Assembly (NCBI RefSeq): GCF_013394655.1
Contig: NZ_CP053351.1
Location: 2,262,501-2,326,500 of the forward strand
Direction of reading: 5' to 3'
DNA from: Winogradskyella schleiferi
Lineage (GTDB): Bacteria > Bacteroidota > Bacteroidia > Flavobacteriales > Flavobacteriaceae
DNA: 64,000 nucleotides
The notes beneath the pieces are model-generated. The model did not search any database. It saw only the letters and a program-made list of their open reading frames with translations, and was not told the DNA's origin. Below, in pieces: positions 1 through 8,552 of the stretch. Positions within the stretch are counted from its first letter, which is position 1. Each line of letters opens with the position of its first letter. The position numbers and the translations under genes are program-made.

Positions 1-151
1 GAACACCAACTAAAAGCGAGTGACCACCAGAAAAAATAGAAATCAATACCTGATTAACAACATCGTCTTGACCAATAATAACTTTAGCAACTTCTTGCTT
101 TAACGCAGCATACTTCTTAACAAAATTTTCAATTTTAGCAACATCAGACAT
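1..151 (-). CDS. MoxR-family AAA+ ATPase, N-terminal fragment
   Basis: The complement of the window's left edge reads a 50-residue N-terminus from an ATG at 149-151: MSDVAKIENFVKKYAALKQE, then a stretch containing VIIGQDDVV and ending HSLLVGV. This is the usual start of MoxR ATPases, in which an IGQ-(D/E)-x-V segment precedes the Walker A loop GVPGxAKT; the window ends just at GV, so the P-loop itself is not visible. MoxR proteins are cytosolic AAA+ chaperones that act with von Willebrand-domain (Bat) proteins. The start lies 6 nt after the stop of the upstream peptidyl-prolyl isomerase gene, so it is probably the distal gene of that operon. Confidence 0.85.
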   Translation of the reverse strand, partial: MSDVAKIENFVKKYAALKQEVAKVIIGQDDVVNQVLISIFSGGHSLLVGV

Positions 152-157
152 ATACGC

Positions 158-1600
158 TTATTTTTTTAACCAATTACTTTGAAAATCACAATCCCTGTAC
201 TCACCGTTGATTTTAATGTAAGTATCTTTAATGGTTTCCGTTTGCCATTTTTCAACAGCTCTAATTTGTTTGTCTTGTAAAGCTAAATTTTTAATCTTAA
301 GATAATCCTTAGCAAAGTCTGCTTCGTGATCATCAATACGATCTGTAACGGTTAATATTTTAAATTTTATTCTATTAATTCGATCTTCATCTTGAAAAAC
401 CTCACTGACTTCTCCATCCTTCAAATCCTGAATTTGGGAATACAATTCTGGATCCATTCTAGTTAATTCAAAATTGAAATCTTGTGTGGTGGGATTGGTC
501 ATTTGTCCGCCTTCATATTTAGTTTCTTTTTCGTCACTAAATTCTCTTGCCGCTTGGGCAAACGTCAAAGTACCATCAACGATTTTTGCTCGCACCTCTT
601 CAATTTGATCCTTAGCTTTTTTTATAGCTTCTTGTGTTAATTCTGGACGTAATAAAATGTGTCTCACATCGTATTCTTGACCTCTAATTTTCTCTAAAAG
701 TATGATGTGGTAACCAAAATCCGTTTCAAAAGGTTCTGAAATTTCCCCTTCTTGCATGGAGAAAGCAACATCCCTGAACTCCTTTACCATTCTTGGTTGT
801 TTTCTGTTTAGGGTATATTTTCCACCTGTTGATTTAGATCCAGAATCTTCTGTATAAAACAATACCTTGGTCGTAAAACTAGAACCATTTTCTTCCACAT
901 CTCTCTTAAAACCTTTTAGTCTATCAACGACATCTTGTTTTGCTTCCTCTGTGACTTCTGGGATAATTACGATTTGCGCCAACTTTAATTCGGTACCAAA
1001 GGTTGGTCGCTCGTCTTTTGGAATATCGTTAAAAAAAGTTCTCACCTCTTCCGGAGTTACTTCAATATCTCCTGTCACCTTAGCTTGCATTTCCTGTGCG
1101 AGATAACCATTTTTATTAATCTCATACATCTCTTCTCTCAATGCTTGTTCGGAATCTTTTTTGTAATATTTAAGCATTTGATCCATATCGCCATTCATCT
1201 GAGCCAAAATACCTTGTATTTGTTGATCTACACGCGATTTTATCTGTAGTTCATTGACAATAACACTATCTTGAATAGCTTGGTGTGAGTACAGTTTACT
1301 TTCTAATAGACTTCCAAAAAGTTCACATCTTGTCAAGCCTTTTAAATCTGCTCCTTGCGCTTCTAACTGCGCTATTTCCCGATCTAAATCAGATTCCAGA
1401 AGAATAAAATCGCCAACCACAGCGGCTACGCCATCGGCTTTGATACGTGTTTTATTAATCACACTATCCTTTGGTTTTTCCAATGGTGCTGGTTTTTCAT
1501 CATCAATGATTTCTTGGGCATTGCTGAAATTGAAAGACATAAAGCCAACTAAAATGACGGCTTTAATTATAAATTTGGAACTTATTGTTTTTAATGGCAT
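158..1600 (-). CDS. SurA-like periplasmic peptidyl-prolyl isomerase, two PpiC domains
   Basis: This is a predicted periplasmic folding factor for outer-membrane and secreted proteins. From the chosen ATG (1598-1600) the protein has 480 residues: a signal peptide ending near FSNAQ, a SurA-type N-terminal chaperone segment beginning DGVAAVVGDFILLESDL, and two tandem parvulin domains whose characteristic ends are FETDFGYHIILLEK and the start VRHILLRPE. The organisation matches SurA (N-domain, P1, P2), though slightly longer than the E. coli protein. An in-frame ATG at 1613-1615 would add five residues; the shorter form gives a more normal signal peptide. The start overlaps the upstream lipoprotein gene by 38 nt, suggesting translational coupling. 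MoxR follows after 6 nt. Confidence 0.88.
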   Translation of the reverse strand: MPLKTISSKFIIKAVILVGFMSFNFSNAQEIIDDEKPAPLEKPKDSVINKTRIKADGVAAVVGDFILLESDLDREIAQLEAQGADLKGLTRCELFGSLLESKLYSHQAIQDSVIVNELQIKSRVDQQIQGILAQMNGDMDQMLKYYKKDSEQALREEMYEINKNGYLAQEMQAKVTGDIEVTPEEVRTFFNDIPKDERPTFGTELKLAQIVIIPEVTEEAKQDVVDRLKGFKRDVEENGSSFTTKVLFYTEDSGSKSTGGKYTLNRKQPRMVKEFRDVAFSMQEGEISEPFETDFGYHIILLEKIRGQEYDVRHILLRPELTQEAIKKAKDQIEEVRAKIVDGTLTFAQAAREFSDEKETKYEGGQMTNPTTQDFNFELTRMDPELYSQIQDLKDGEVSEVFQDEDRINRIKFKILTVTDRIDDHEADFAKDYLKIKNLALQDKQIRAVEKWQTETIKDTYIKINGEYRDCDFQSNWLKK

Positions 1601-2414
1601 CTTTTGTAATATCATTTTCGAGTTGCTTGATGAGCTCTAATTTTCTCTTGTTTATAACAATTTTGTTGATCGACGTATTCACATAATCCAAAGGTGCATA
1701 GTCGTTTTGAAGGCGTACGTCATTAACTTGCATCAAATATAGGTTTAATGAATCTTTGAGTTGTAAGAAATTAGTTTTTTTTAACAGTTGATTTTTATTT
1801 GAATCGTTTATAATCGGAATTTTTTCTGCTACACGATTCAACTTGATCCAAATAGAATCGTTTAATGAGAAGGATCTAAATTGTACAGAAATAGAATCTA
1901 AATACGCTTTGTCCCTGGCTTTGAATCGTTTAAAACGGTTCTTTATGGTATCTAAATTAATAGGATTAAGCGGTAAACTTATATATCTAAATTGAACCAA
2001 ATCGTCATTCAGTTTAAACGATTCTTTGTTGGCCTCGTAAAACAATTGCGCCTCTTCTGGCTTAACTATGGTGTCGATATTTTTCTTAACCAAGCCTTCT
2101 AAATACGCTTTGGCATATAAGTCATTTTTATATTGATCCACTAATTTTGAAAACTCATTTTGCTTTTCTTCAGAAAGGTTGACTAAAGCACCTTCCATCA
2201 ACAGCAATTGCCTTGCCCATCGATCAACGTATGCGTTTACCAGTAATGTACTGTCTTCTTTAGAAGCACCTTTTGGCACAATATCCTTAATATCCTCTTT
2301 GTAAAGATAGTTGTCGTTAACCCTAGCAACTGGCTCTAAATTATCTGAACTTTTAAAAAAGTCACAGCTGGTAAAAAGCAAGCTAAGAAGAAATATGTAT
2401 AAGGTGTATTTCAA
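1563..2414 (-). CDS. SurA-N-like lipoprotein without a clear isomerase domain
   Basis: The 283-residue protein starts with a lipoprotein signal peptide (LLFTSC, lipidated Cys17). The next segment, PVARVNDNYLYKEDIKDIVP, resembles the beginning of SurA/PpiC-type N-terminal domains, and a helical region with many Asp, Lys and Glu residues follows. No parvulin signature of the FGYH or RHIL type is visible, so it probably acts as a membrane-anchored holdase-type partner of the two flanking isomerases rather than an enzyme (inference). It lies 10 nt after the upstream isomerase gene and overlaps the next gene. Flavobacteria often carry such a lipoprotein between two PpiC proteins. Confidence 0.7.
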   Translation of the reverse strand: MKYTLYIFLLSLLFTSCDFFKSSDNLEPVARVNDNYLYKEDIKDIVPKGASKEDSTLLVNAYVDRWARQLLLMEGALVNLSEEKQNEFSKLVDQYKNDLYAKAYLEGLVKKNIDTIVKPEEAQLFYEANKESFKLNDDLVQFRYISLPLNPINLDTIKNRFKRFKARDKAYLDSISVQFRSFSLNDSIWIKLNRVAEKIPIINDSNKNQLLKKTNFLQLKDSLNLYLMQVNDVRLQNDYAPLDYVNTSINKIVINKRKLELIKQLENDITKDAIKNNKFQIYN

Positions 2415-2424
2415 AAATATGTAA

Positions 2425-4368
2425 TTAGTTTCCTATCGTATCTTTTACAGTATCAAGAACATCTTGATTGACTTCAATCTCAAAACGATCATATAATTCG
2501 CTGATCCAGTTTGCTTCTAGCTCAGTTTGATAATCATTAATCACGTTTCCTTTAGCTTCTTCCAATGTTTTTTGTCCTGCTGGCAAAACCGCCTTGACAT
2601 CAATAACATGAAACGCTTCGTGATGTTCATAGATATCCGAAATTCCTTTTTTCGCTTCAAAATTAGAAGGTAAAATAGGATTATCCGCTTTATAGGTGCC
2701 TTTTGTAAAAATCACATTTTGCTTATCCGAAGTATTCAACGCTTCTTTGATATCTTCTTCAGACTTTCCTTTTTTCATTAGTTTAAGGATTTTCTTCATG
2801 TTGGATTTCTCTGCAGAGGTTGCCATGACCACATCTACTCTATCGCTCCATTGGTATTTAGATTTATTCTTATTGTAATAAGCCTCTATACCGACCGAAT
2901 CTTTTGAGGCCTTGTTCCATACTTCCTTTTCCATTAAATCGAACAATAAAAGACCATCTCTATATTCCTTTAGGATATTTGCATAGTCTTCATTTTCAGC
3001 TTCCAAATTATCTTCTCTATATTGAAGGATCGATTTTTCAAAAAAGCTTTCGAACTCTTTATCGACGATATTTGAAAAAGGTATATTCTTGCCAGTGTAA
3101 ATACGTTGCGCTGTTACCAAATGCTTTCCGAATGCGTCATAAGTAAATGGTGTTTCATTTATTGTGAAAACGGTTTCATCCTTTTTAAAATTATCAGGTA
3201 AGGCCCAAGTACGATTATAAAAATCATTGTTCAAAATAGACGTAAAATAAGGTTTTGCTTCAGTATTGAAATCTATTTTATAGTTCTTCTTAAGCTTGGT
3301 CACCATTGCCTCATTAATCAATTTTGATCTTGAATCCCGTTTTACTTTGTTTTCAAAAGTTGCCTTTACCTCTTCAAAAGATTCATTTGGCTTCAATTCA
3401 ATTCGTTTCACAATGTGCCATCCATAAGCCGTTTTGAAAGGCTTACTCACATCGCCATCATTTTTTAGTGCAAATGCTTGATCTTCAAATTCCATAGAAC
3501 TTAACTGTCCGCTTTTAAAAGGTGTAATCTTTCCACCGTTTTTAGCTGAACTTTTATCTTCTGAAAATTGTTTTGCCAAGGACTCAAAACTTTCGCCTTG
3601 ATTCAGTTTTTTATAAATTTCATTAATGCGCTGTTCTGGATCTCTGAGCGAATCTTTAGACGCTAAATTTACCATGATGTGGGCAGCCGTAATCGTTCCT
3701 CGTGATTCACGTTTATCATTAACCTTTGCAACGTGATAGCCGAATTGCGTTCTAAACGGCATAGAAATTTCACCAACAGGTGTGTTGTAAGCAGCCGATT
3801 CAAAATCGTAAACCATTTTAAAGGCAGAGAAATAGCCCAAATCTTCAATAAAAATGGTTTGTCCATTGTGCATTTCTGCTTTTACTTTATCAAAACCTTC
3901 CTTTAGAGCACGCTCTCTTAAAGCCAAGACTTCATTGTAAGCCTTTATAGTATCGTTTGCAGTAGCATCCAAGCGCACCAACATATGTGCAGCATTAATA
4001 TCTATATTACTGCGATCATAAGCTTCTTTCACCAAAGCATCAGTCACTTTGTTTTCTGAAATATAATTCTTAATCAATTGCTTTTGATATCTGGAGAACT
4101 CTCTTTTATAATTCTCGTCCTCGTCCAACTTTAAGCGCTTGGCTTCCTTTAATTTCAACTGATATTCCGTAAACAGTTTTAAATAACCATCAATATCCTT
4201 TTGGCTTTCATCCTTTACCAAATCCAAATTTTTATTGTAGACCCTCAAAAATTCTGAAGCCATGATTGGTTCACCATCTACTTTAAGAAGTACTTGGTCT
4301 TTCTCTTGGGAAAAAGACATATTTAGTGTGAAAAACACCAAAAACAAACATTGAAATTTTAAACTCAT
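2425..4368 (-). CDS. Large PpiC-type peptidyl-prolyl isomerase
   Basis: The 647-residue secreted parvulin has a signal peptide (MSLKFQCLFLVFFTLNMSFS, then Q) and two consecutive PpiC domains. These are recognised from the paired starts AAHMLVRL and AAHIMVNL and the paired ends RTQFGYHVAKV and KTAYGWHIVKR. A third, more divergent region of about 280 residues follows, with a final helix-rich part. The ATG at 4366-4368 is preferred over the one at 4401 because only it begins directly with a signal peptide. It is the first gene of the leftward cluster and has a good promoter upstream at 4415-4444. Role: folding of exported or outer-membrane proteins (family knowledge). Confidence 0.88.
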   Translation of the reverse strand: MSLKFQCLFLVFFTLNMSFSQEKDQVLLKVDGEPIMASEFLRVYNKNLDLVKDESQKDIDGYLKLFTEYQLKLKEAKRLKLDEDENYKREFSRYQKQLIKNYISENKVTDALVKEAYDRSNIDINAAHMLVRLDATANDTIKAYNEVLALRERALKEGFDKVKAEMHNGQTIFIEDLGYFSAFKMVYDFESAAYNTPVGEISMPFRTQFGYHVAKVNDKRESRGTITAAHIMVNLASKDSLRDPEQRINEIYKKLNQGESFESLAKQFSEDKSSAKNGGKITPFKSGQLSSMEFEDQAFALKNDGDVSKPFKTAYGWHIVKRIELKPNESFEEVKATFENKVKRDSRSKLINEAMVTKLKKNYKIDFNTEAKPYFTSILNNDFYNRTWALPDNFKKDETVFTINETPFTYDAFGKHLVTAQRIYTGKNIPFSNIVDKEFESFFEKSILQYREDNLEAENEDYANILKEYRDGLLLFDLMEKEVWNKASKDSVGIEAYYNKNKSKYQWSDRVDVVMATSAEKSNMKKILKLMKKGKSEEDIKEALNTSDKQNVIFTKGTYKADNPILPSNFEAKKGISDIYEHHEAFHVIDVKAVLPAGQKTLEEAKGNVINDYQTELEANWISELYDRFEIEVNQDVLDTVKDTIGN

Positions 4369-4414
4369 AATGTATTCTATAGGGTTATATAATGTATTCA
4401 CTTTTCAAACTCAG

Positions 4415-4444
4415 CAAAAATAACATAAATAGCGTATTTAGCAA
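4415..4444 (-). promoter_or_regulatory. Bacteroidota-type promoter of the isomerase/MoxR cluster
   Basis: On the minus strand the -7 element TATTTTTG lies at 4422-4415 and a -33 TTG at 4444-4442, separated by 19 nt. This matches the family consensus TTTG, N17-23, TAnnTTTG. Predicted transcription starts near 4408, giving a leader of about 40 nt to the ATG at 4368. Confidence 0.6.
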
Positions 4445-4614
4445 GGCGCTTAAAAGGCAATATTATAATTATTATAACTTATTTCGTAGTAAAAATCATA
4501 CCAGTATGATAGGTTGGATATTTTTACAATGATTTTAACAATTAAAACAGTTTAACGTCGATTAGATGAAACTATTGCTAACCGTTTTTATACATTTATC
4601 AAAATTCCCTCAGC

Positions 4615-5073
4615 ATGCAGTACAATACTGAAATATTGATTGAAAAACCGATTTCAGAAGTTATAAAAAAAATGAATTCTGCATCGAACTTGAAACATTG
4701 GCAAGAAGGCTTAGTGAGTACCGCGCACATTTCTGGAATTCCCAACGAGCTTGGTGCAAAAATGAGATTGAACTACGAATTTGGAAACCGTAAAATGGAA
4801 ATTATTGAAACGGTTACAAAACAAAATTTTCCTACTGAATTTCACGCCACCTATACCACCAAAGGCATGCGAAACATTCAGAAAAATTATTATAAATCTG
4901 AAAACGGATTTACAAATTGGACATCCATCAACGAATTTCAACCCACAAACTTTATGATGAGCATGATGTTGTTTTTTATGCCTGGTGCTTTCAAAAAACA
5001 AACAAAAGCCTATATGACCAACTTTAAGAATTTTGTAGAAAAAGGAATTTCCGTCCACAAACAACAATCCTAG
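4615..5073 (+). CDS. SRPBCC-family (START-like) protein
   Basis: The 152-residue soluble protein has the layout of the SRPBCC/polyketide-cyclase-like fold: an N-terminal strand (YNTEILIEKPISEVIKKMNS), the helix-and-strand segment around residues 40-95, and a long C-terminal helix (KQTKAYMTNFKNFVEKG). Such proteins form a deep cavity for hydrophobic ligands, but no ligand or enzymatic role can be assigned here. The next small gene starts 12 nt after its stop, so the two are likely cotranscribed. It is divergent from the isomerase cluster across about 245 nt of AT-rich spacer. Confidence 0.75.
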   Translation: MQYNTEILIEKPISEVIKKMNSASNLKHWQEGLVSTAHISGIPNELGAKMRLNYEFGNRKMEIIETVTKQNFPTEFHATYTTKGMRNIQKNYYKSENGFTNWTSINEFQPTNFMMSMMLFFMPGAFKKQTKAYMTNFKNFVEKGISVHKQQS

Positions 5074-5085
5074 ACCATAACAACC

Positions 5086-5319
5086 ATGAGACAATTAAAA
5101 TTAATTTGGGATTTTAAAGGACCAACAGGACAGAAAACCGCGGAACATCATTTGATCCATTTAAAAGAATATATCCTAAACAATAAGCTCGACATTACTA
5201 TAACTGGTGTTGAAACCCTAAGCGAAATGCACAGTTTGGCTTATTTGGTGGTTGATGAAAACGAAATGAAGCCTATAAGGGATGCTTTGAAACCTCATCG
5301 TGGGCAAGTTTATCAATAA
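5086..5319 (+). CDS. Small conserved-type hypothetical protein
   Basis: This 77-residue soluble protein (MRQLKLIWDFKGPTGQKTAE and onward) has no signal peptide or membrane segment. Its predicted alternation of strands and helices, with HHLIHLKEYI and LAYLVVDENEMKPIRDALKPH, suggests a small ferredoxin-like alpha/beta fold, but I do not recognise a named family. It follows the SRPBCC gene by 12 nt and both probably form one transcript. The downstream stretch 5320-5538 shows no further gene and no obvious terminator hairpin. Confidence 0.65.
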   Translation: MRQLKLIWDFKGPTGQKTAEHHLIHLKEYILNNKLDITITGVETLSEMHSLAYLVVDENEMKPIRDALKPHRGQVYQ

Positions 5320-5538
5320 GAAAAAAGCCCATCTTCCGTCTTCCCATAGAGAAAAAACTCCTCACTCATATGTTAAGTTGAGAAAACTTGGTTTTATTGA
5401 CTTAAGCCTTTGCTTATAAAAGAATTTCATACTTAAAATCCCGGCACCACACATTAGTCTTACGACTTTTCTCTTATCCATTTTTATTTTTTCTGGTTCT
5501 TGATTCTTTATTCGAGTACTTTTTATTCGCGTTTCGAA

Positions 5539-6678
5539 TTAAAACAATCGCTTCAACAATGCCTGAATAAAACGTTTTGGTGGAACGGAAAGAATAATCT
5601 TTAAATCCTCCATTAGTGTTGATTCTTCATCTAGAAACTTAAAAACAGTCTTGATGTTTGCCTTTTGAAACATGGAAGAAAATAATGAGGCACCTTCATC
5701 GTTATGATTGGCTAATACATCTAGAAAAATTAAATCGTAAAATCTAAATTTTGTTTTTCTTTGAAATTTAGATAAGTCCTCTTTTTCCTTTAAAAAATCA
5801 ATGACTTGTTTTGTCTTTTTCGATGTGTTTTTAAAAGTATAACCCGTACTGGCTTTTGTCCAACCGCCTGCTGTCCCTATATTGAGAATATGTTTCGAAT
5901 TTAAGTCTTGAAATTTAAAAGAAGTCATTGGAATGTTGCCTTTTTCTTTTTCAATAATTTCGTATTCTGATATGTTTTTTTTATTTAAGTAACTTATTAT
6001 ATTATTTTCATAATCAGAATATTCCAATAATTTTTTAGAAAACAAAGTATATTCAAATAGTGCCGTTTTTTTATCTATTGGTAATACATACATAAAGCGC
6101 GTATTTCCATTTTGAGGCACATTAAAATCCATGAATGTTGCCAAGGAATCATCAAACGTATCCGTTTTTGTTTTTACGAACCAACCGACAAAATGTTGTT
6201 GTAAAACAGGGTATTTTTGCTGAGATTTATAAGTTTCAGGATTTGGCAAACTGTTAAATAGTTTTGAGCCAAAATAACTGCCGTTTTTGGTAATGACCTG
6301 AACTCCTTTTTTTAATTCCGTAAAGTTATCTACAGTATCTTCAATAAAACTGAAATTAGATTTTTGATTTATGCTTTTCCAAAGCGATTCGTAAAACGCT
6401 TCACTTCTAATCATTTTATATTGAAATGGCGAAATTGGAATGGATTTCGAAAACATAGCACTTCCAAAGTAAACGGTATCCCACGTTTTAGTTAAGAGCG
6501 CATCCCATTCTCCTGCGCCATTTTCCCAAAAGCACCAAGTTCTATCATTGCCTTTGCCTTTTGTTTTATCTATAATCAGAACCGACTTATTACCAAAGAA
6601 AGCCTCTTGCGACATTCGATATGCCAGCATTAATCCTGAAGCTCCTGCTCCTAGTATGATATAATCGTATTGAGTCAA
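5539..6678 (-). CDS. crtY: Lycopene beta-cyclase
   Basis: The 379-residue flavoprotein cyclises the ends of lycopene to beta-ionone rings, giving beta-carotene on the way to zeaxanthin-type pigments. It has the N-terminal dinucleotide-binding motif G10-A-G-A-S-G15 after a short beta strand, the conserved NDRTWCFWE segment typical of CrtY/CrtL-type cyclases, and the conserved GTAGGWTKASTGYTF region near residue 275. Length agrees with bacterial CrtY. It is the last gene of a leftward run with two patatins and an M1 peptidase (23 nt spacing to the nearest patatin). Other crt genes are not in the window. Confidence 0.9.
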   Translation of the reverse strand: MTQYDYIILGAGASGLMLAYRMSQEAFFGNKSVLIIDKTKGKGNDRTWCFWENGAGEWDALLTKTWDTVYFGSAMFSKSIPISPFQYKMIRSEAFYESLWKSINQKSNFSFIEDTVDNFTELKKGVQVITKNGSYFGSKLFNSLPNPETYKSQQKYPVLQQHFVGWFVKTKTDTFDDSLATFMDFNVPQNGNTRFMYVLPIDKKTALFEYTLFSKKLLEYSDYENNIISYLNKKNISEYEIIEKEKGNIPMTSFKFQDLNSKHILNIGTAGGWTKASTGYTFKNTSKKTKQVIDFLKEKEDLSKFQRKTKFRFYDLIFLDVLANHNDEGASLFSSMFQKANIKTVFKFLDEESTLMEDLKIILSVPPKRFIQALLKRLF

Positions 6679-6701
6679 TTGCGTTTTTATAAAATTAAAA
6701 T

Positions 6702-7586
6702 CTATTTCTCATGCCTACGTTCGGCATATTCATAACCTTCTTTCCACCATTTTTCCATGAGTCGTTTGCTGAAAATCAACGAGTTTTCGGTAAGACTTGT
6801 GGGTGTGTAGTATAAATTTAGTTTTACATTTTTATTTCTAGCCGCGAGTTTTCCGATGATAATATCATTGCGTTCCACTTGGTTCAGCAAATGCCCAAAA
6901 AGGCTAATCATCAATGAAAATGGATTTTTACCCAATACTTTTTGTTTCCCCAATGTTTCCGCTTCCAAAACAATGGCATCAACCTCAGTTGCACCTCGCT
7001 GAATAGCTTCCCTAATTGGAATTACGCTTCCTAATCCACCATCTGCATATTCATAACCATCAACTTTTACCAAGGACATAAATGGGATGTAATTACAGGA
7101 AATCCAGATCCAATTACAGAATTCTTCATAAGAACAGTCTTGAATGGATTTATATTCGACGCGATTCATCGATAAATTTGAAACCGTGACTATAACATCA
7201 TGCTTTTCCTTTCTGATTTGCAAATATTCTTCGTAAGTGACATTTTTTCTAATGTTTTTCCTTAGTGCCTTACTTTCACCAAACGTTCGTCTGCGTCTAA
7301 TAAACTGCCAAAGAGAATTTACAAAATCAATAGATACATATTCCCTGTCTCCTTTTTTTCGTTGTACAAAAGGACTGACGCTAAAAATATCGTGCTGCTG
7401 TACATTGGTAAATATATCGTAGAGTTTTCCAATTTTATTTACAGCTAAATGTGGGACTAAAAGGCTTCCTGTTGAAGTTCCTAAAAACATATCGTAATTA
7501 TGTTTTTCACGCTCTATGAGGTATTGCGCTACGCCGCCTGCAAAGGCTCCCTTACTTCCGCCACCTGATATAACTAATGCTCGCAT
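6702..7586 (-). CDS. Patatin-like phospholipase (copy 1)
   Basis: This predicted serine lipase/acyl hydrolase has 294 residues. The patatin hallmarks are present: the oxyanion-hole loop GGGSKG at residues 8-13, the nucleophile elbow G36-T-S38-T-G40, and the second dyad residue in the DGG motif (YADGGLGS). There is no signal peptide or transmembrane helix, so it is probably cytosolic or peripheral on membranes. Its N-terminus is nearly identical to that of the paralogue directly upstream, and both share the WISCNY.PFMSLV segment, so the pair arose by tandem duplication. It sits 57 nt after copy 2 and 23 nt before crtY. Substrate is unknown. Confidence 0.88.
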   Translation of the reverse strand: MRALVISGGGSKGAFAGGVAQYLIEREKHNYDMFLGTSTGSLLVPHLAVNKIGKLYDIFTNVQQHDIFSVSPFVQRKKGDREYVSIDFVNSLWQFIRRRRTFGESKALRKNIRKNVTYEEYLQIRKEKHDVIVTVSNLSMNRVEYKSIQDCSYEEFCNWIWISCNYIPFMSLVKVDGYEYADGGLGSVIPIREAIQRGATEVDAIVLEAETLGKQKVLGKNPFSLMISLFGHLLNQVERNDIIIGKLAARNKNVKLNLYYTPTSLTENSLIFSKRLMEKWWKEGYEYAERRHEK

Positions 7587-7643
7587 CTATTGATTACCTA
7601 TGGTTTTTGATTTTTTTCATAAACGAAACTGCATGATACGATT

Positions 7644-8552
7644 TCATTGTTCAGTTTCCAAAGGACTTAGCTCTTCATTTTTATATTTGGCGTAATTAAA
7701 TCCACTTTCCCACCATTTAGTCATTTTTATCTTATCAAAAATTAAGGAATTGGTGGTTAAAACGGTTGGTGTGTAATAAAAATTAATGATAGCTTCTTGA
7801 TTTGAAGCCACAAATTTACCGATCCTAATATTTTGACTTTCGATTCTATCTAACATAAAAGCAAACATATTAGTCAATAATGAAAAGGCATTTATCGAAG
7901 GCATTCTGTTGAGTTGTGAAACTTCCGTTTGTAAAATAATCGCATCTACTGTTGTAGCGCCACGTTTGATGGCTTCTTCAATTGGCACCATTGACCCAAG
8001 TCCACCATCAGCATATTCGCAACCATTTTTCTTGACTAAAGACATAAATGGCGTGTAATTACAGGAAATCCATACCCATTCACAGAACTCCTCATAGTCA
8101 AAATCCTTTATCGATTTATATTCTACATGATTAAGAGACAAGTTTGAAACAGTAACCACAATTTCCGTACGACTGTTTTTTAGTTTAAAAAATTCTTCTT
8201 TCGATAAGGTGTTTTTAATGAGTTTTTTCAAGTTCAAACTCGTTCCAAACGTTTTATGACCTTTTAATAAATTTAAAAGCACCGTGAGATGATTAATACC
8301 AATCGTAACTACGCCCTTTTTTCGCTTTGTTATAAAAGGACAACTATCAAAAATAGCTGCTTGATTGACATTGGTATAAACTTCCTTTATTTTTTCTACG
8401 TTTTTCAAACCTAAGTGAGACACCAACAAACTTCCTGTTGAAGTGCCAATAAACAAATCGTATTGATGCTTTTTATTTTCAATAAGGTATTGCGCCACAC
8501 CACCCGCGAATGCGCCTTTGCTTCCTCCTCCTGATATGACCAATGCTCGCAT
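7644..8552 (-). CDS. Patatin-like phospholipase (copy 2)
   Basis: The 302-residue patatin-domain protein is paralogous to its downstream neighbour. It keeps GGGSKG (residues 8-13), nucleophile Ser38 in GTSTG, and the catalytic Asp in YADGGLGS. The two copies are almost identical at the N-terminus and in the active-site regions but diverge in the middle (residues 60-110) and at the C-terminus, where this copy has an extra tail (SPLETEQ). Its ATG overlaps the stop codon of the M1 peptidase by one base, so translation is probably coupled. Function is inferred from the family: release of fatty acids from lipids. Confidence 0.88.
   Translation of the reverse strand: MRALVISGGGSKGAFAGGVAQYLIENKKHQYDLFIGTSTGSLLVSHLGLKNVEKIKEVYTNVNQAAIFDSCPFITKRKKGVVTIGINHLTVLLNLLKGHKTFGTSLNLKKLIKNTLSKEEFFKLKNSRTEIVVTVSNLSLNHVEYKSIKDFDYEEFCEWVWISCNYTPFMSLVKKNGCEYADGGLGSMVPIEEAIKRGATTVDAIILQTEVSQLNRMPSINAFSLLTNMFAFMLDRIESQNIRIGKFVASNQEAIINFYYTPTVLTTNSLIFDKIKMTKWWESGFNYAKYKNEELSPLETEQ

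Noticed and set aside
1563..1615. Overlap of two isomerase-cluster genes as a frameshift
   Set aside because: Both frames have proper signal peptides and stops, so it is an ordinary gene overlap rather than a broken gene.
5320..5538. Possible small gene or RNA between the 77-codon gene and crtY
   Set aside because: No frame with coding character, no promoter and no stable hairpin could be seen.
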